Source of the DNA: Williamsia sp. 1138
GTDB taxonomy: Bacteria > Actinomycetota > Actinomycetes > Mycobacteriales > Mycobacteriaceae
NCBI RefSeq assembly: GCF_002095435.2
Contig: NZ_MJEJ02000030.1
Coordinates: 1 to 64,000, forward strand
Direction of reading: 5' to 3'
DNA: 64,000 nt
Each line of letters opens with the position of its first letter. Position 1 is the first letter of the stretch. Positions 34,035 through 42,943 of this stretch are shown in pieces. A program made the position numbers and the translations under genes. The notes under the pieces were generated by a model. The model ran no database searches, had not been told where the DNA came from, and was given only the letters and a program-made list of their open reading frames with translations.

Positions 34035-36131
34035 CTAGTTGGTGCTCGCGAGCGCGAACGGGAGCACCTCGTCGACACCGGCGCGACGCAGATGCCGCGC
34101 CGCCATCGTCAGCGTCCAGCCGGTGTCGGAGAGATCGTCGATCAGCAGGATCGGGCCGGTGAGGTCAGCAATGATCGACGGATCCGGATCGACCCATGAG
34201 CCCTCCAGCGCAGCGACCCGGTAGGCCGAGTTGGCAGCGGTCACCGGCCGGCGATCGGGCGCGTAGCCCAGGACCCCTAGGTTGGTCAGGCGTCCGAGCT
34301 CCGACAGCCTGTCGACCACGGATCCGATGAGAATCGGGTGCGTGTCGGAGTCCAGACCCATGATCGCCGTGGGCCGCGTCTGCCAGGGCCAGGCCGCCAG
34401 GACCGCGACGGCCGCTTTGATCACTTCGTCGGACGCCGGGGCATCGGGTTCGTCGAGCAGCCGTCGTAGGCGGGTGCCCCAGCCCAGATCACTGAGTCGT
34501 CCGATCACGCGGCCCATCGACGGACCGTCGCTGATCTTTCCGGACAGCTCGACGCCGAGCTTCTTCATACCGGTCGGCCACTGCTTGCGGGGTGCCAATT
34601 CGACACCGGGTCGCTGCAGTTGGTCACGCGCGGCATCGAGCGAGCGGCCGTCGACATCAGCCAAATAACGTTGGCCTGCACAGTTGTCGCAGCGGCCGCA
34701 CCTGCTGTTCGGCTCCAGGTCGGGGTCGTCGAGTTGAGCCCGCAGAAACGACATTCGACAGTCGGTGGTCGATTGGTAGTCGAGCATCGCCTGCTGCTCG
34801 CGGCGGCGGGCCTGCTCCAGCTTCTCGTAGCGCGCCTCGTCGTACTCCCATGGCTGACCGGTACCCAGCCAGCCGCCCTTCACGCGCCGGACCGCGCCGT
34901 CGACGTCGAGGACCTTGAGCACCATCTCCAGACGCGAACGACCCAGGTCGACGAGGGGCTCGAGGGCCGGCGTGGACTGCGGGCGTTCGGTATCGAGAAC
35001 GTCGATCACCCTGCGCACCAACGTTTCCGAGGGGAACGCCACCGAGGCGAAGTACCGCCAGATCTCTTGGTCCTCGCTGCCCGGGAGGAGGATCACCTCG
35101 GCACTCGCGGTGGAGCGGCCGGCGCGTCCGACCTGCTGGTAGTAGGCGATCGGCGACGACGGGGCACCGAGATGGATGACGAAACCCAGGTCTGGTTTGT
35201 CGAATCCCATGCCCAGGGCCGACGTCGCGACCAGTGCCTTGACGTCGTTGGCGAGCAGATCGGATTCGAGCTGTTCCCGTTCGGCGGAATCGGTCGCACC
35301 GGTGTAGGCGGCCACTTTGTGGCCCAGATCGGTGAGCAGCGTCGCGACGTCCCGCGCCGCGGCCACCGTGAGGGTGTAGATGATCCCTGATCCCTCGATC
35401 GAATCGATGTGTGCAGCAAGCCATGCCACCCGTTCTGCCGACGTGGCGACCTTCACGACCGACAGATGCAGCGATTCGCGGTCGAGTCCGCCGCGCAGCA
35501 CCAGCGTGTCGCCCCCACCCACTCCGAGCTGGGCCGCGACATCGTCGACCACCCGGTCGTTCGCGGTTGCGGTGGTCGCGAGAACCGGTACGTCGGTGCC
35601 CAGTTCGGCAACCAAGGTGCGGATCCGGCGGTAGTCAGGACGGAAGTCGTGGCCCCAGTCCGAAACACAATGCGCTTCGTCGACGACAACCAATCCGGCA
35701 TCGGCGGCCAACGCCGGCAGGACGTTGTCGCGGAAGTCGGGGTTGTTGAGGCGCTCGGGGCTGACCAGCAACACGTCGAGGTCGCCGTCGGCCACGCGCC
35801 GGTGGATGTCGTCCCATTCGGTGACGTTCCCGGAGTTGATCGTCGCAGCCTTGACCCCTGCCCGTTCGGCCGAGGCGACCTGGTTACGCATGAGTGCGAG
35901 CAGCGGCGAGACGATGACCGTCGCGCCGCGACCCTCGGCCCGCAGCAGTTTGGCGGCGATGAAGTACACCGCCGACTTGCCCCAGCCCGTGCGCTGGACG
36001 ACCAACGCCCGGCGACGCTGCACGACCAGCGCCTCGATCGCGGTCCACTGGTCATCGCGCAACTCGGCCTCGGGCCCGGCCAGCTGCTCGAGGATCGTCT
36101 GAGCCTTCTCACGCGTTGCGGTGGATGTCAT
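34035..36131 (-). CDS. recQ: RecQ-like helicase fused to a phosphoribosyltransferase-like domain
   Basis: A 698-residue protein. Helicase motifs: Walker A region QRTGWGKSAVYF, VSPLLALMRNQ, VDEAHCVSDWGHDFRPDYRR (DEAH box), ATTATAN and QQVGRAGR. A zinc subdomain follows (CRMSFLRAQ...CGRCDNC). The last 130 residues hold a PRPP-binding-loop-like motif (ILLIDDLSDTGWTLT), the mark of a type I phosphoribosyltransferase domain. It should unwind DNA 3' to 5' in repair; the role of the C-terminal domain is unknown. ATG at 36131 is chosen from the homologous opening MTSTATREKAQTILEQL. Confidence 0.9.
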   Translation of the reverse strand: MTSTATREKAQTILEQLAGPEAELRDDQWTAIEALVVQRRRALVVQRTGWGKSAVYFIAAKLLRAEGRGATVIVSPLLALMRNQVASAERAGVKAATINSGNVTEWDDIHRRVADGDLDVLLVSPERLNNPDFRDNVLPALAADAGLVVVDEAHCVSDWGHDFRPDYRRIRTLVAELGTDVPVLATTATANDRVVDDVAAQLGVGGGDTLVLRGGLDRESLHLSVVKVATSAERVAWLAAHIDSIEGSGIIYTLTVAAARDVATLLTDLGHKVAAYTGATDSAEREQLESDLLANDVKALVATSALGMGFDKPDLGFVIHLGAPSSPIAYYQQVGRAGRSTASAEVILLPGSEDQEIWRYFASVAFPSETLVRRVIDVLDTERPQSTPALEPLVDLGRSRLEMVLKVLDVDGAVRRVKGGWLGTGQPWEYDEARYEKLEQARRREQQAMLDYQSTTDCRMSFLRAQLDDPDLEPNSRCGRCDNCAGQRYLADVDGRSLDAARDQLQRPGVELAPRKQWPTGMKKLGVELSGKISDGPSMGRVIGRLSDLGWGTRLRRLLDEPDAPASDEVIKAAVAVLAAWPWQTRPTAIMGLDSDTHPILIGSVVDRLSELGRLTNLGVLGYAPDRRPVTAANSAYRVAALEGSWVDPDPSIIADLTGPILLIDDLSDTGWTLTMAARHLRRAGVDEVLPFALASTN

Positions 36132-36191
36132 GACCCCATGGTGCCCTGTACCGCCGACAGTCCCCGAATCCAGGAGCAAGTGCCCCGATGA

Positions 36192-36248
36192 TGGTGGGTT
36201 CTGGCCAGCCCGACCTGGGGAAATCCTCGCCAAAACCCACCAGGATCG
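36192..36248. repeat. R3-family hairpin (copy 1)
   Basis: TGGTGGGTTCTGGC (36192–36205) pairs with 36229–36242 at 13 of 14 positions. The loop is 23 bases and the tail is GATCGGG. It lies between the glycosylase stop and the helicase start on the minus strand. A copy whose loop is inverted lies at 41907–41965. Confidence 0.82.
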
Positions 36249-36253
36249 GGCGG

Positions 36254-37108
36254 TCAGATGTTGCGGTAGTCGCGCGTCGGCATCTTGGGCGCCCGGCGGG
36301 CAGGCATCTTCATGTACAGCATGATCAGCCGGATGACTCGAAAACGATGTCCGGCATAGGGTTCGAGCAACTCGAGCATCTGGTCATCGTCGATGCGCTG
36401 ACCGATCAGCGCCCGCCCGACCATAGAAGGGATGTGGAAGTCCCCTACGGGGACGGCGTCCGCGTCGCCGACGGCGCGACATCGAACCTCCGCGACCGTC
36501 CATGGTCCGATACCTCGCAACAGCTCGAGCCGGTCGACCTTGCGTTCGACGTCGTAACCCGCAGCGTGGACGATGGTGCGACGCCGTGGCGGTTCAGCAC
36601 CGCTGGCATGCCATTCCCACTGGGGTATCTCACGCCAGACCTCCCGTGGCGGAGGGACTTTCATACTCGGCGACCCCGGCGCGGGTTCGCCGTACTTGTT
36701 GACGATGTAGCGCCAGGCCCGCCAGGCCTCCCGGCCGGTGACCTTCTGTTCCAGCACGGCGGCAGCCAGCGCCTCCCACACCCGATCGGTGCGGCCGATC
36801 CGCAAGCCCTGACCCAGATGCGCGAGTTTGCCGACGACCTCGTCATGCGCGACGAAGTCTTCGGGATTGTCCTCACTGCCCAGCATCAGTGGCAGCTGAT
36901 CGAGCAGCCACTGCCTGCCCGGACCCCAGGCCCGCCCGAGTACCGCGTCCCCCGACCGCGACACCGCCAACGTCCCGGGGCCGTCCGGAGTATGAATCGC
37001 ACGCCAGATCGAGCCGTTCGGGGCATATTTCATCGCGGGGTCGCCGCTGCCACGGCGGTGCAGACCCATCGTCGCCCGAATGTCCAATGGCCACGGCGGG
37101 GTCCACAA
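36254..37108 (-). CDS. HhH-GPD DNA glycosylase (3-methyladenine type)
   Basis: About 284 residues. The helix-hairpin-helix and catalytic Asp lie in LELLRGIGPWTVAEVRCRAVGDADAVPVGDFH, as in AlkA-type glycosylases that remove alkylated bases. The upstream AlkA-like segment is VWEALAAAVLEQKVTGREAWRA. The opening (TPPWPLDIRATMGLHRRGSGDP) needs an upstream start; a TTG at 37108 is chosen because the longer frame runs through the lpd terminator. ATG at 37069 is the alternative. It sits between lpd and recQ, all on the minus strand. Confidence 0.85.
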   Translation of the reverse strand: MWTPPWPLDIRATMGLHRRGSGDPAMKYAPNGSIWRAIHTPDGPGTLAVSRSGDAVLGRAWGPGRQWLLDQLPLMLGSEDNPEDFVAHDEVVGKLAHLGQGLRIGRTDRVWEALAAAVLEQKVTGREAWRAWRYIVNKYGEPAPGSPSMKVPPPREVWREIPQWEWHASGAEPPRRRTIVHAAGYDVERKVDRLELLRGIGPWTVAEVRCRAVGDADAVPVGDFHIPSMVGRALIGQRIDDDQMLELLEPYAGHRFRVIRLIMLYMKMPARRAPKMPTRDYRNI

Positions 37109-37114
37109 CCTGGA

Positions 37115-37160
37115 GACGGGCGTGGGGCCCGGCGAAACATCGCCGGGCCCCACGCCTGTC
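37115..37160 (-). terminator. strong hairpin after lpd
   Basis: A perfect 16-bp GC-rich stem (37119–37134 with 37141–37156) with a 6-base loop lies 10 bases beyond the lpd stop. It separates lpd from the glycosylase gene and shows that the glycosylase start must be downstream of it. Confidence 0.88.
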
Positions 37161-37169
37161 ACAGGAACT

Positions 37170-38555
37170 CTAGAGATTGATCATGTGACCGATGGCGCCG
37201 TGGAAGGTCTCCTGCATCGCCTCGGACAGGGTCGGATGGGTGTGGACGTTGCGGGCCAGTTCGTTGGCCGTCAGATCCCACTTCTGGGCCAATGTCAGCT
37301 CGGGCAGCATCTCGGAGACGTTGTCGCCCACCAGATGTCCGCCGATCAGCTCATCGTGCTTCTTGTCGGTGATGAGCTTGACGAAGCCGGCGGGCTCGCC
37401 GAGACCCTGGGCCTTGCCGTTGGCGGTGAACGGGAAGGTGGTGACCTTCACGTCGTAGCCCTCGTCCTTGGCCTGATCCTCGGTGAGGCCGAACGACGCG
37501 ACCTGCGGCTGACAGAACGTCGCGCGCGGCATCATCCGGTAGTCGCCGAGCGGCATGGTCTCGACACCGGCGATCGTTTCCGCCGCGACGACGCCCTGTG
37601 CCTCGGCGACGTGCGCGAGCTGCAGCTTCGCGGTGACATCGCCGATCGCGTAGACGCCCTCGACGTTCGTGCGCATGTACTCGTCGATGGCGATGGCACC
37701 GCGGTCGGTGAGTTCGACGCCGGTCTTGTCCAGGCCGAAGCCCTCGACGCGGGGAGCGAATCCGACCGACATCAGCACTTTGTCGACGGTGAGCTCACCC
37801 TCTTGGTCTTTGGCGTCCTTGTACTTGACGACGACCTGCGAGCCCTGGTCGTCGACCGACTGAACCTTGGTGGAGGTGAGCAGTTTGATCCCGAGCTTCT
37901 TGTACTGCTTGGCCAGCTCCTTCGAGGAATCTTTGTCCTCGTTGGGCAGCACGCGGTCGAGGAACTCGACGATCGTGACATCGACCCCGTAGTTGGCCAG
38001 CACGTAGCCGAACTCCATGCCGATGGCGCCGGCGCCGACGATGACGATCGAGCCGGGGAGTTCACGGGTGAGGATCTGCGTTTCGTAGTCGACGACGTTC
38101 TCCGACAGCTTCACGCCCGGCAGCGACTTCACGGTGGAGCCGGTGTCGATGATGACGTTGTCGAACGTGATCTCCCGGTCGCCGACCTCGATGGTCTTGG
38201 CGTCCTTGAACACGCCGTACCCGTCGATTTCGGTGATCTTGTTCTTGCGCATCAGGAAGTGCACACCTTTGACGATCTGGTCCGAGACCTTCCGGCTGCG
38301 GTCGAACGCCGCGCCGAAATCAAAGCTCACGTCCCCCGAGATGCCGAAGGTCTTCGCCTGATGATTGAAGATGTGCGCGAGTTCGGCGTTGCGCAACAAC
38401 GCCTTGGACGGGATGCAGCCCACGTTCAGGCACACACCACCCCAGTACTTCTCTTCGATTACTGCGGTTTTAGCTCCGAGTTGCGCCGACCGGATCGCGG
38501 CGACGTAACCTCCCGGACCTCCGCCAAGGACAACTGTGTCAAAGTGTTCAGCCAC
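37170..38555 (-). CDS. lpd: dihydrolipoamide dehydrogenase
   Basis: FAD disulfide oxidoreductase (461 residues) that reoxidises lipoamide in pyruvate, 2-oxoglutarate or branched-chain dehydrogenase complexes. FAD site: [21 protein letters not shown]. Redox disulfide: [19 protein letters not shown] site: [18 protein letters not shown]. The active-site His-Glu pair lies in [17 protein letters not shown] at 38555 is preferred (AGGG at 8 bases) over the GTG three codons upstream. In mycobacteria the single-copy lpd also serves the peroxynitrite reductase complex. Confidence 0.96.
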   Translation of the reverse strand: MAEHFDTVVLGGGPGGYVAAIRSAQLGAKTAVIEEKYWGGVCLNVGCIPSKALLRNAELAHIFNHQAKTFGISGDVSFDFGAAFDRSRKVSDQIVKGVHFLMRKNKITEIDGYGVFKDAKTIEVGDREITFDNVIIDTGSTVKSLPGVKLSENVVDYETQILTRELPGSIVIVGAGAIGMEFGYVLANYGVDVTIVEFLDRVLPNEDKDSSKELAKQYKKLGIKLLTSTKVQSVDDQGSQVVVKYKDAKDQEGELTVDKVLMSVGFAPRVEGFGLDKTGVELTDRGAIAIDEYMRTNVEGVYAIGDVTAKLQLAHVAEAQGVVAAETIAGVETMPLGDYRMMPRATFCQPQVASFGLTEDQAKDEGYDVKVTTFPFTANGKAQGLGEPAGFVKLITDKKHDELIGGHLVGDNVSEMLPELTLAQKWDLTANELARNVHTHPTLSEAMQETFHGAIGHMINL

Positions 38556-38669
38556 GACGTCCACCCTACGTCTCAGCAGTTCGATGCGCTGACGGATACC
38601 CCCTTGTAGGGGCCCAGATCGCTGCAGGCGAACACGCCGGCCGAAAAACCGGTCTGAGCAGGCGGCGTC

Positions 38670-38846
38670 TCAGCCCGCAGGAATCCACAGCCAGCGGTCG
38701 GGCCGCGCCATCGACACCATGGTTTCCGGTCCCTCGTTCCAGAACTCGGAGGTGCCGGGATCAGCCGGAAGTCCCTCGAAGGCGGAACTGCCCTCTGGTT
38801 CGCACAGGCGTAGATGTCGAGTGCCCGGGTGGGTGTGTGCATTCAT
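38670..38846 (-). CDS. small protein of unknown function
   Basis: A 58-residue frame (MNAHTHPGTRHLRLCEPEGS...) with an AAGGGG ribosome site 9 bases before the ATG. The composition is plausible for a cytoplasmic protein, with Trp/Arg/Asp in ARPDRWLWIPAG. I recognise no family. It lies upstream of lpd on the same strand, between lpd and the OYE gene. A longer overlapping frame in another register is rejected. Real but weakly supported. Confidence 0.45.
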   Translation of the reverse strand: MNAHTHPGTRHLRLCEPEGSSAFEGLPADPGTSEFWNEGPETMVSMARPDRWLWIPAG

Positions 38847-38982
38847 CTGAACGCCCCTTACGTCGCAGTCCCCGACCGCTCCGTGTCTTCGTGGCGCACA
38901 TCCAATTCCTGAATGTGCAATCCACTGGTATTCGTTACCCAACCGCGCCCGGATTGAATCCTGACCGGGAACCAACTAGAAC

Positions 38983-40203
38983 ATGTTCTTGTTTGGCGTG
39001 CCGATCAGCGATACCGTCGCGAGGGTGCAGCCCACACCCTTTGCTCCGGCCGACCTCGGTCCATTGCGTCTGCGCAATCGACTCATCAAGTGCGCGACGT
39101 TCGAAGGGGCCACGCCCGATGCGCTGGTGACCCCACAACTCATCGAGTTCCACCGGGAGGTCGCCGCCGGTGGCGTCGCGATGTGCACCGTCGCCTACTG
39201 CGCGATCTCCCCAGAAGGACGCACCGACCGCCATCAGATCTGGATGCGACCCGAGGCGATGCCCGGTCTGATCGAACTCACCGACGCCATCCACTCCGAA
39301 GGCGCACTCGCGGCGGCACAACTCGGCCATGCCGGGCCGGTCGCCAACTCGATCTCCAACCAGGCCAGGGCGCTCGCCCCGTCGCGTATCCCCGCCCCCA
39401 TGGGTATGGCGCTGTGCAAGAAGGTCGACGCCGACGACATCGCCGTGATCCTCGCAAAGTTTCGGCGGGCCGCCCGGATCGCCGTCGACAGCGGGTTCGA
39501 CGGGCTGGAGATCCATTTCGGCCACAACTATCTCGCGAGCTGCTTCTTGAGCCCACTGCTCAACCGCCGCCATGACGCGTACGGCGGTTCGCTGATCAAC
39601 CGTGCACGCTTCTGCCGCGAGATCACCCAGGCGGTCCGCGACGAGGTCGGGCCCGACGTCGTCGTCTGGGCAAAACTGAGCATGTACGACGGGTTCCCGG
39701 GGAGCTTCGGCGTCGACGAGGCCTGCGAGGTCGGGAGGCTGTTCGAGTCGGACGGTTTCCTCGACGCCATCGAGCCGACCGCGGGCAGTTCACTGCTGAA
39801 CCCGATGTACCTGTTCCACGGCGACGCACCGCGAAAGGAGTTCGCCGACGCGTTCCGTGGTGCCATGAAGTGGGGACTCAAGGCCGTCGCGCCCTTCTTT
39901 CTCAAGGAGTACGACTACCACCCCGCCTATCTGCTCCCCCTCTCCCGACAACTCCGGGCGGCGGTGTCGATGCCGTTGATCCTGCTCGGCGGCATCACCG
40001 ATCGCGCCTCGATGGACCTTGCGCTGGCCGAGGGCTTCGATTTCATGGCGATGGGCCGGGCACTCCTCCGCGAACCCGACCTGCCGCTGCGCATCGAGGC
40101 CGATCCGACCACCGTGTCGAAGTGCACGCACTGCAACCTCTGTATGCCCACGATCTACACGCACACCCGTTGCCCGGTCAGGACCGGCGAGGTGGTGGCC
40201 TAG
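38983..40203 (+). CDS. Old Yellow Enzyme-family oxidoreductase with C-terminal Cys cluster
   Basis: A 406-residue TIM-barrel flavin oxidoreductase. FMN-type features: PTPFAPADLGPLRLRNRLIKCAT, AAQLGHAG, GFDGLEIHFGHNYL..FLSPLLNRR, PLILLGGITDR and FDFMAMGRALL. The last 25 residues carry CTHCNLCMPTIYTHTRC, a Cys pattern resembling the 4Fe-4S ligands of 2,4-dienoyl-CoA reductase (FadH), but the FAD/NAD half of FadH is absent. Substrate is unknown, perhaps an enone or enoyl compound. Several starts within the first 20 codons are possible. Its stop overlaps that of the convergent sigma factor gene. Confidence 0.85.
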   Translation: MFLFGVPISDTVARVQPTPFAPADLGPLRLRNRLIKCATFEGATPDALVTPQLIEFHREVAAGGVAMCTVAYCAISPEGRTDRHQIWMRPEAMPGLIELTDAIHSEGALAAAQLGHAGPVANSISNQARALAPSRIPAPMGMALCKKVDADDIAVILAKFRRAARIAVDSGFDGLEIHFGHNYLASCFLSPLLNRRHDAYGGSLINRARFCREITQAVRDEVGPDVVVWAKLSMYDGFPGSFGVDEACEVGRLFESDGFLDAIEPTAGSSLLNPMYLFHGDAPRKEFADAFRGAMKWGLKAVAPFFLKEYDYHPAYLLPLSRQLRAAVSMPLILLGGITDRASMDLALAEGFDFMAMGRALLREPDLPLRIEADPTTVSKCTHCNLCMPTIYTHTRCPVRTGEVVA

Positions 40204-41423
40204 TCCGAACCCTTGCGACGCCTCGCAAGATGCGCGCGTTCGGTGGGATCGGTGGTCAGGGAGATTGCTCTGTCGTACGCCTTCACCGCGTCCTTGCGCC
40301 TGCCGAGGCGGTCGAGCAGGTGTGCCCGGGCACTCCATGCGGGCTGAAAGTGCCCCATCCGGTCGGCGCCGGCGTCGAGCAGTTCGAGCCCGGCTGCCGG
40401 CCCGTCGATCTCGGCGGTCACCACGGCGAACGCAACCGTTCCGCCCAGGCTCGGCGCCACTGCGTCGAGCGTCTGGTGCAGCTCGCGCAGCGTCGACCAA
40501 TCGGTGGTGCCCGTGTCCCGGCGCGCGACGTGCACGGCCTGCATCGCGGCCTCGAGCTGAAATCTGCCGAGGGTGCCGAGCGGATGAGCCCTGCGGAGGA
40601 ACCCGACACCGCGGTCGATCAGGACGTCGTCCCACAGCGCGACATCCTGCTCCGGCAGCGGAACGAGATCGCCGGCGGTGTCGAATCTGGCGGGCAGACG
40701 CGCAGTCGACAGACAGATCAGCGCGGCCAGCCCCAGCGCCTCGGCGTCCTCCGGTGCCACCTCGACCAGTGTCTGCGCCAGGTACATGGCCTCCGTGGTC
40801 AGCGACTGGCGAACCTGGGTGCCACTGCTGTGCCAGTCGATGGCATGGGCACCGTAGACGGCCTCGAGCACTGCGGGCATCCGGTCGGGCAGGTCGTCGC
40901 GGTCGGGTACCCGGAACGGGATCCGAGCATCACGGATCCTTCGTTTTGCCCGGACCAGGCGGGCAGCAAGGGTTTTCGACGGAATTGCACATGCACGCCC
41001 TGTCTGGTGGGCGGTGAAACCGAGCACGGTGTTGAGCATCAGTGGGGTGTGCACTGCCGGGTTGATCGCGGGATGTGCGCACACGAGCATCAACGCGAGC
41101 CGCCTGTCCGGTACCGCGTCGGGGTCGATGTCGTCGAGGTGCGCGCCGCAGTCGCGGTCGGGGTCGATCTCGACTGACGTCCGGTGCGCAGACGACTTCC
41201 AGCGATCGCGCTGGCGGTTGCGCGCGACGGTCAGGATCCAGCCGTCGGGATTGTCCGGTATCCCGTCGACCGGCCATCGGGTCAGCGCCCGCTCGAAAGC
41301 ATCCGAGAGCGCGTCCTCGGCGGCGGGTACGTCACCGTCGGCCGCGGCGAGCAAGGCCAGCAACCGGCCGTACGAGGTGCGGGCCGCCTGGTCGGCCAGC
41401 ACCGTCGTCGTGGCGTCACTCAT
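40200..41423 (-). CDS. ECF-type sigma factor with C-terminal extension (ECF42-like)
   Basis: A 407-residue ECF sigma factor. Region 2 (YGRLLALLAAADGDVPAAEDALSDAFERALTRWP) and a sigma-4-like segment are followed by a long helical, TPR-like C-terminal extension (about 180–405) typical of the DUF6596/ECF42 group. Such sigma factors have no anti-sigma factor and are encoded with DGPF/YCII proteins, as here. ATG at 41423 is used; a GTG at 41438 overlapping the partner gene is also possible. The stop overlaps that of the convergent OYE gene. Confidence 0.88.
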   Translation of the reverse strand: MSDATTTVLADQAARTSYGRLLALLAAADGDVPAAEDALSDAFERALTRWPVDGIPDNPDGWILTVARNRQRDRWKSSAHRTSVEIDPDRDCGAHLDDIDPDAVPDRRLALMLVCAHPAINPAVHTPLMLNTVLGFTAHQTGRACAIPSKTLAARLVRAKRRIRDARIPFRVPDRDDLPDRMPAVLEAVYGAHAIDWHSSGTQVRQSLTTEAMYLAQTLVEVAPEDAEALGLAALICLSTARLPARFDTAGDLVPLPEQDVALWDDVLIDRGVGFLRRAHPLGTLGRFQLEAAMQAVHVARRDTGTTDWSTLRELHQTLDAVAPSLGGTVAFAVVTAEIDGPAAGLELLDAGADRMGHFQPAWSARAHLLDRLGRRKDAVKAYDRAISLTTDPTERAHLARRRKGSD

Positions 41424-41427
41424 CGGT

Positions 41428-41823
41428 TCAGTTGTCACCTGTGCACGAGGAGGCAGAGGTCCAGGCCCCATCGATCAAGGAGATGGCCACCGGGCGCACC
41501 TCGATGACACCGTATTGCGCGCCCGGGCACTTCTCGGCCCACGCCAGCGCCGCGTCGAGGTCGGGGACGTCGATCACGAACACCCCGGCCAACGCTTCCT
41601 TGGTGTCGGCGAACGGTCCGTCCTGCACCTGCACGCTGCCGTTCCGCAACGTCACCGTGGTGCTCGCGACCACCGGCTGCAGAATCTCGCCTGCCACCAG
41701 CACCCCCGCCGCGGCGAGGGCCTGTCCGTAGACGCCGAACGCCTCCTGCATCTGCGCGATCGCCTCCGCAGGGATGTCGCCGTCCGCCGGCTCGGCATTG
41801 TTCAACAAAAGTGAGTAACGCAT
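41428..41823 (-). CDS. YCII/DGPF-domain protein
   Basis: A 131-residue dimeric alpha-beta-barrel-fold protein of the YCII family. The signature DGPFADTKEALAGVFVIDV contains the DGPF motif that names the group. Function is unknown; these proteins are the conserved neighbours of ECF42 sigma factors and may act as their sensor or target. The ATG at 41823 has a GGAG site at 9 bases. The sigma factor gene follows almost immediately, so the two form one operon. Confidence 0.9.
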   Translation of the reverse strand: MRYSLLLNNAEPADGDIPAEAIAQMQEAFGVYGQALAAAGVLVAGEILQPVVASTTVTLRNGSVQVQDGPFADTKEALAGVFVIDVPDLDAALAWAEKCPGAQYGVIEVRPVAISLIDGAWTSASSCTGDN

Positions 41824-41906
41824 GATGTGCTCCTTCTGGTTCTTGTTCATTGTCGCTTGCACAGTGATGACGATCGACGTGTGCTCGAATCGACGTGATT
41901 CCCGAA

Positions 41907-41965
41907 TTGGTGGGTTCTGGTGATCAAAACCCCAGCTCGGCTCCGCCAGAACCCACCAAGATCGG
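41907..41965. repeat. R3-family hairpin (copy 2, inverted loop)
   Basis: TTGGTGGGTTCTGG (41907–41920) pairs perfectly with 41946–41959, followed by GATCGGG. The loop resembles the reverse complement of the loop of copy 1 at 36192. It lies in the divergent spacer between the DGPF gene and the M43 peptidase gene, where a terminator is not expected. Confidence 0.85.
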
Positions 41966-42001
41966 GTCGGTGGGGAACCGAGATCGCTCCCGGGGCGTCT
42001 G

Positions 42002-42937
42002 ATGCACATGACGAACATCGAACCCCCGGTCCGCCGCACGTGTGGGGCCATGGCCGAGCACCGCCGGTTGCTGACCGACTCGTCGCAGTACCGCCGCGCC
42101 CGGGCAGACCTGGAGAACACCACCAGGGACTTCCAACGGTTGGAGCGGACCACCGAAGAAGTGGTCCAGATCCCGGTGGTCGTGCACGTCGTGGCCCGCG
42201 TCGACTCCGAGAACATCTCGGACGATCAGGTGACCAGCCAGATCGAGGTCCTGAACCGGGATTATCGCGCGATCAACAAGGACCTGGCGGCCGTCCCCGA
42301 AGTGTTCGCCGAGCTCGTCGGCGACGCCAAGATCGAGTTCGTCCTGGCGACCGTCGACCCCGACGGCAACCCCACATCAGGGATCACGCGCACGTCCACC
42401 ACCCAGGTGTCATTCGGCACCGACAACGCGATCAAGTTCTCCGACCGCGGCGGCGCCGACGCCTGGCCTGCCGACCGCTACCTGAACATGTGGGTGGGCC
42501 TGCTCCGTGGTGGACTCCTCGGTTACGCCCAGTTCCCCGGCGGGCCGGTGGACACCGACGGCGTGGTGATCACACACACCGCGTTCGGGACCACCGGGAC
42601 GGCCACCGAGCCGTTCAACCTCGGCCGCACCGCCACCCACGAGGTCGGCCACTACCTCAACCTGTTCCACATCTGGGGCGACGACGGCAGTGGCTGCGGC
42701 GGTACCGACGAGGTCTCCGACACCCCCAATCAGGGTTCGGAGAACACCGGCAAGCCGACATTTCCGAAGATCAGCTGCAACAACGGCCCCTCGGGCGATC
42801 TGTTCATGGACTATATGGACTATGTCGACGACGACACGATGGTCATGTTCACCGTCGGGCAGGTCAATCGAATGCGGACCTGCCTCGAGACCGCCCGGTC
42901 ATCCCTGCGGGCACCCGTGCCGACTGCAACGGGGTAA
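42002..42937 (+). CDS. M43-type zinc metallopeptidase without signal peptide
   Basis: A 311-residue metzincin. The zinc motif THEVGHYLNLFHIWGDD fits HExxHxxxxxH, and FMDYMDYVDDDTMVMF supplies the Met-turn region; together these fit the pappalysin/cytophagalysin (M43) family. Cys pairs lie in GSGCGGTDE and KISCNNG. The N terminus (EPPVRRTCGAMAEHRRLL) is charged and shows no signal peptide, unusual for a family that is mostly secreted. The start could also be the second ATG (42008). It heads a run of four same-strand genes, three of them peptidases. Confidence 0.9.
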   Translation: MHMTNIEPPVRRTCGAMAEHRRLLTDSSQYRRARADLENTTRDFQRLERTTEEVVQIPVVVHVVARVDSENISDDQVTSQIEVLNRDYRAINKDLAAVPEVFAELVGDAKIEFVLATVDPDGNPTSGITRTSTTQVSFGTDNAIKFSDRGGADAWPADRYLNMWVGLLRGGLLGYAQFPGGPVDTDGVVITHTAFGTTGTATEPFNLGRTATHEVGHYLNLFHIWGDDGSGCGGTDEVSDTPNQGSENTGKPTFPKISCNNGPSGDLFMDYMDYVDDDTMVMFTVGQVNRMRTCLETARSSLRAPVPTATG

Positions 42938-42943
42938 CTGACC

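Noticed and set aside
38573-38842. 89-codon minus-strand frame
   Set aside because: Overlaps the better supported 58-codon frame in another register and has no ribosome site or family resemblance.
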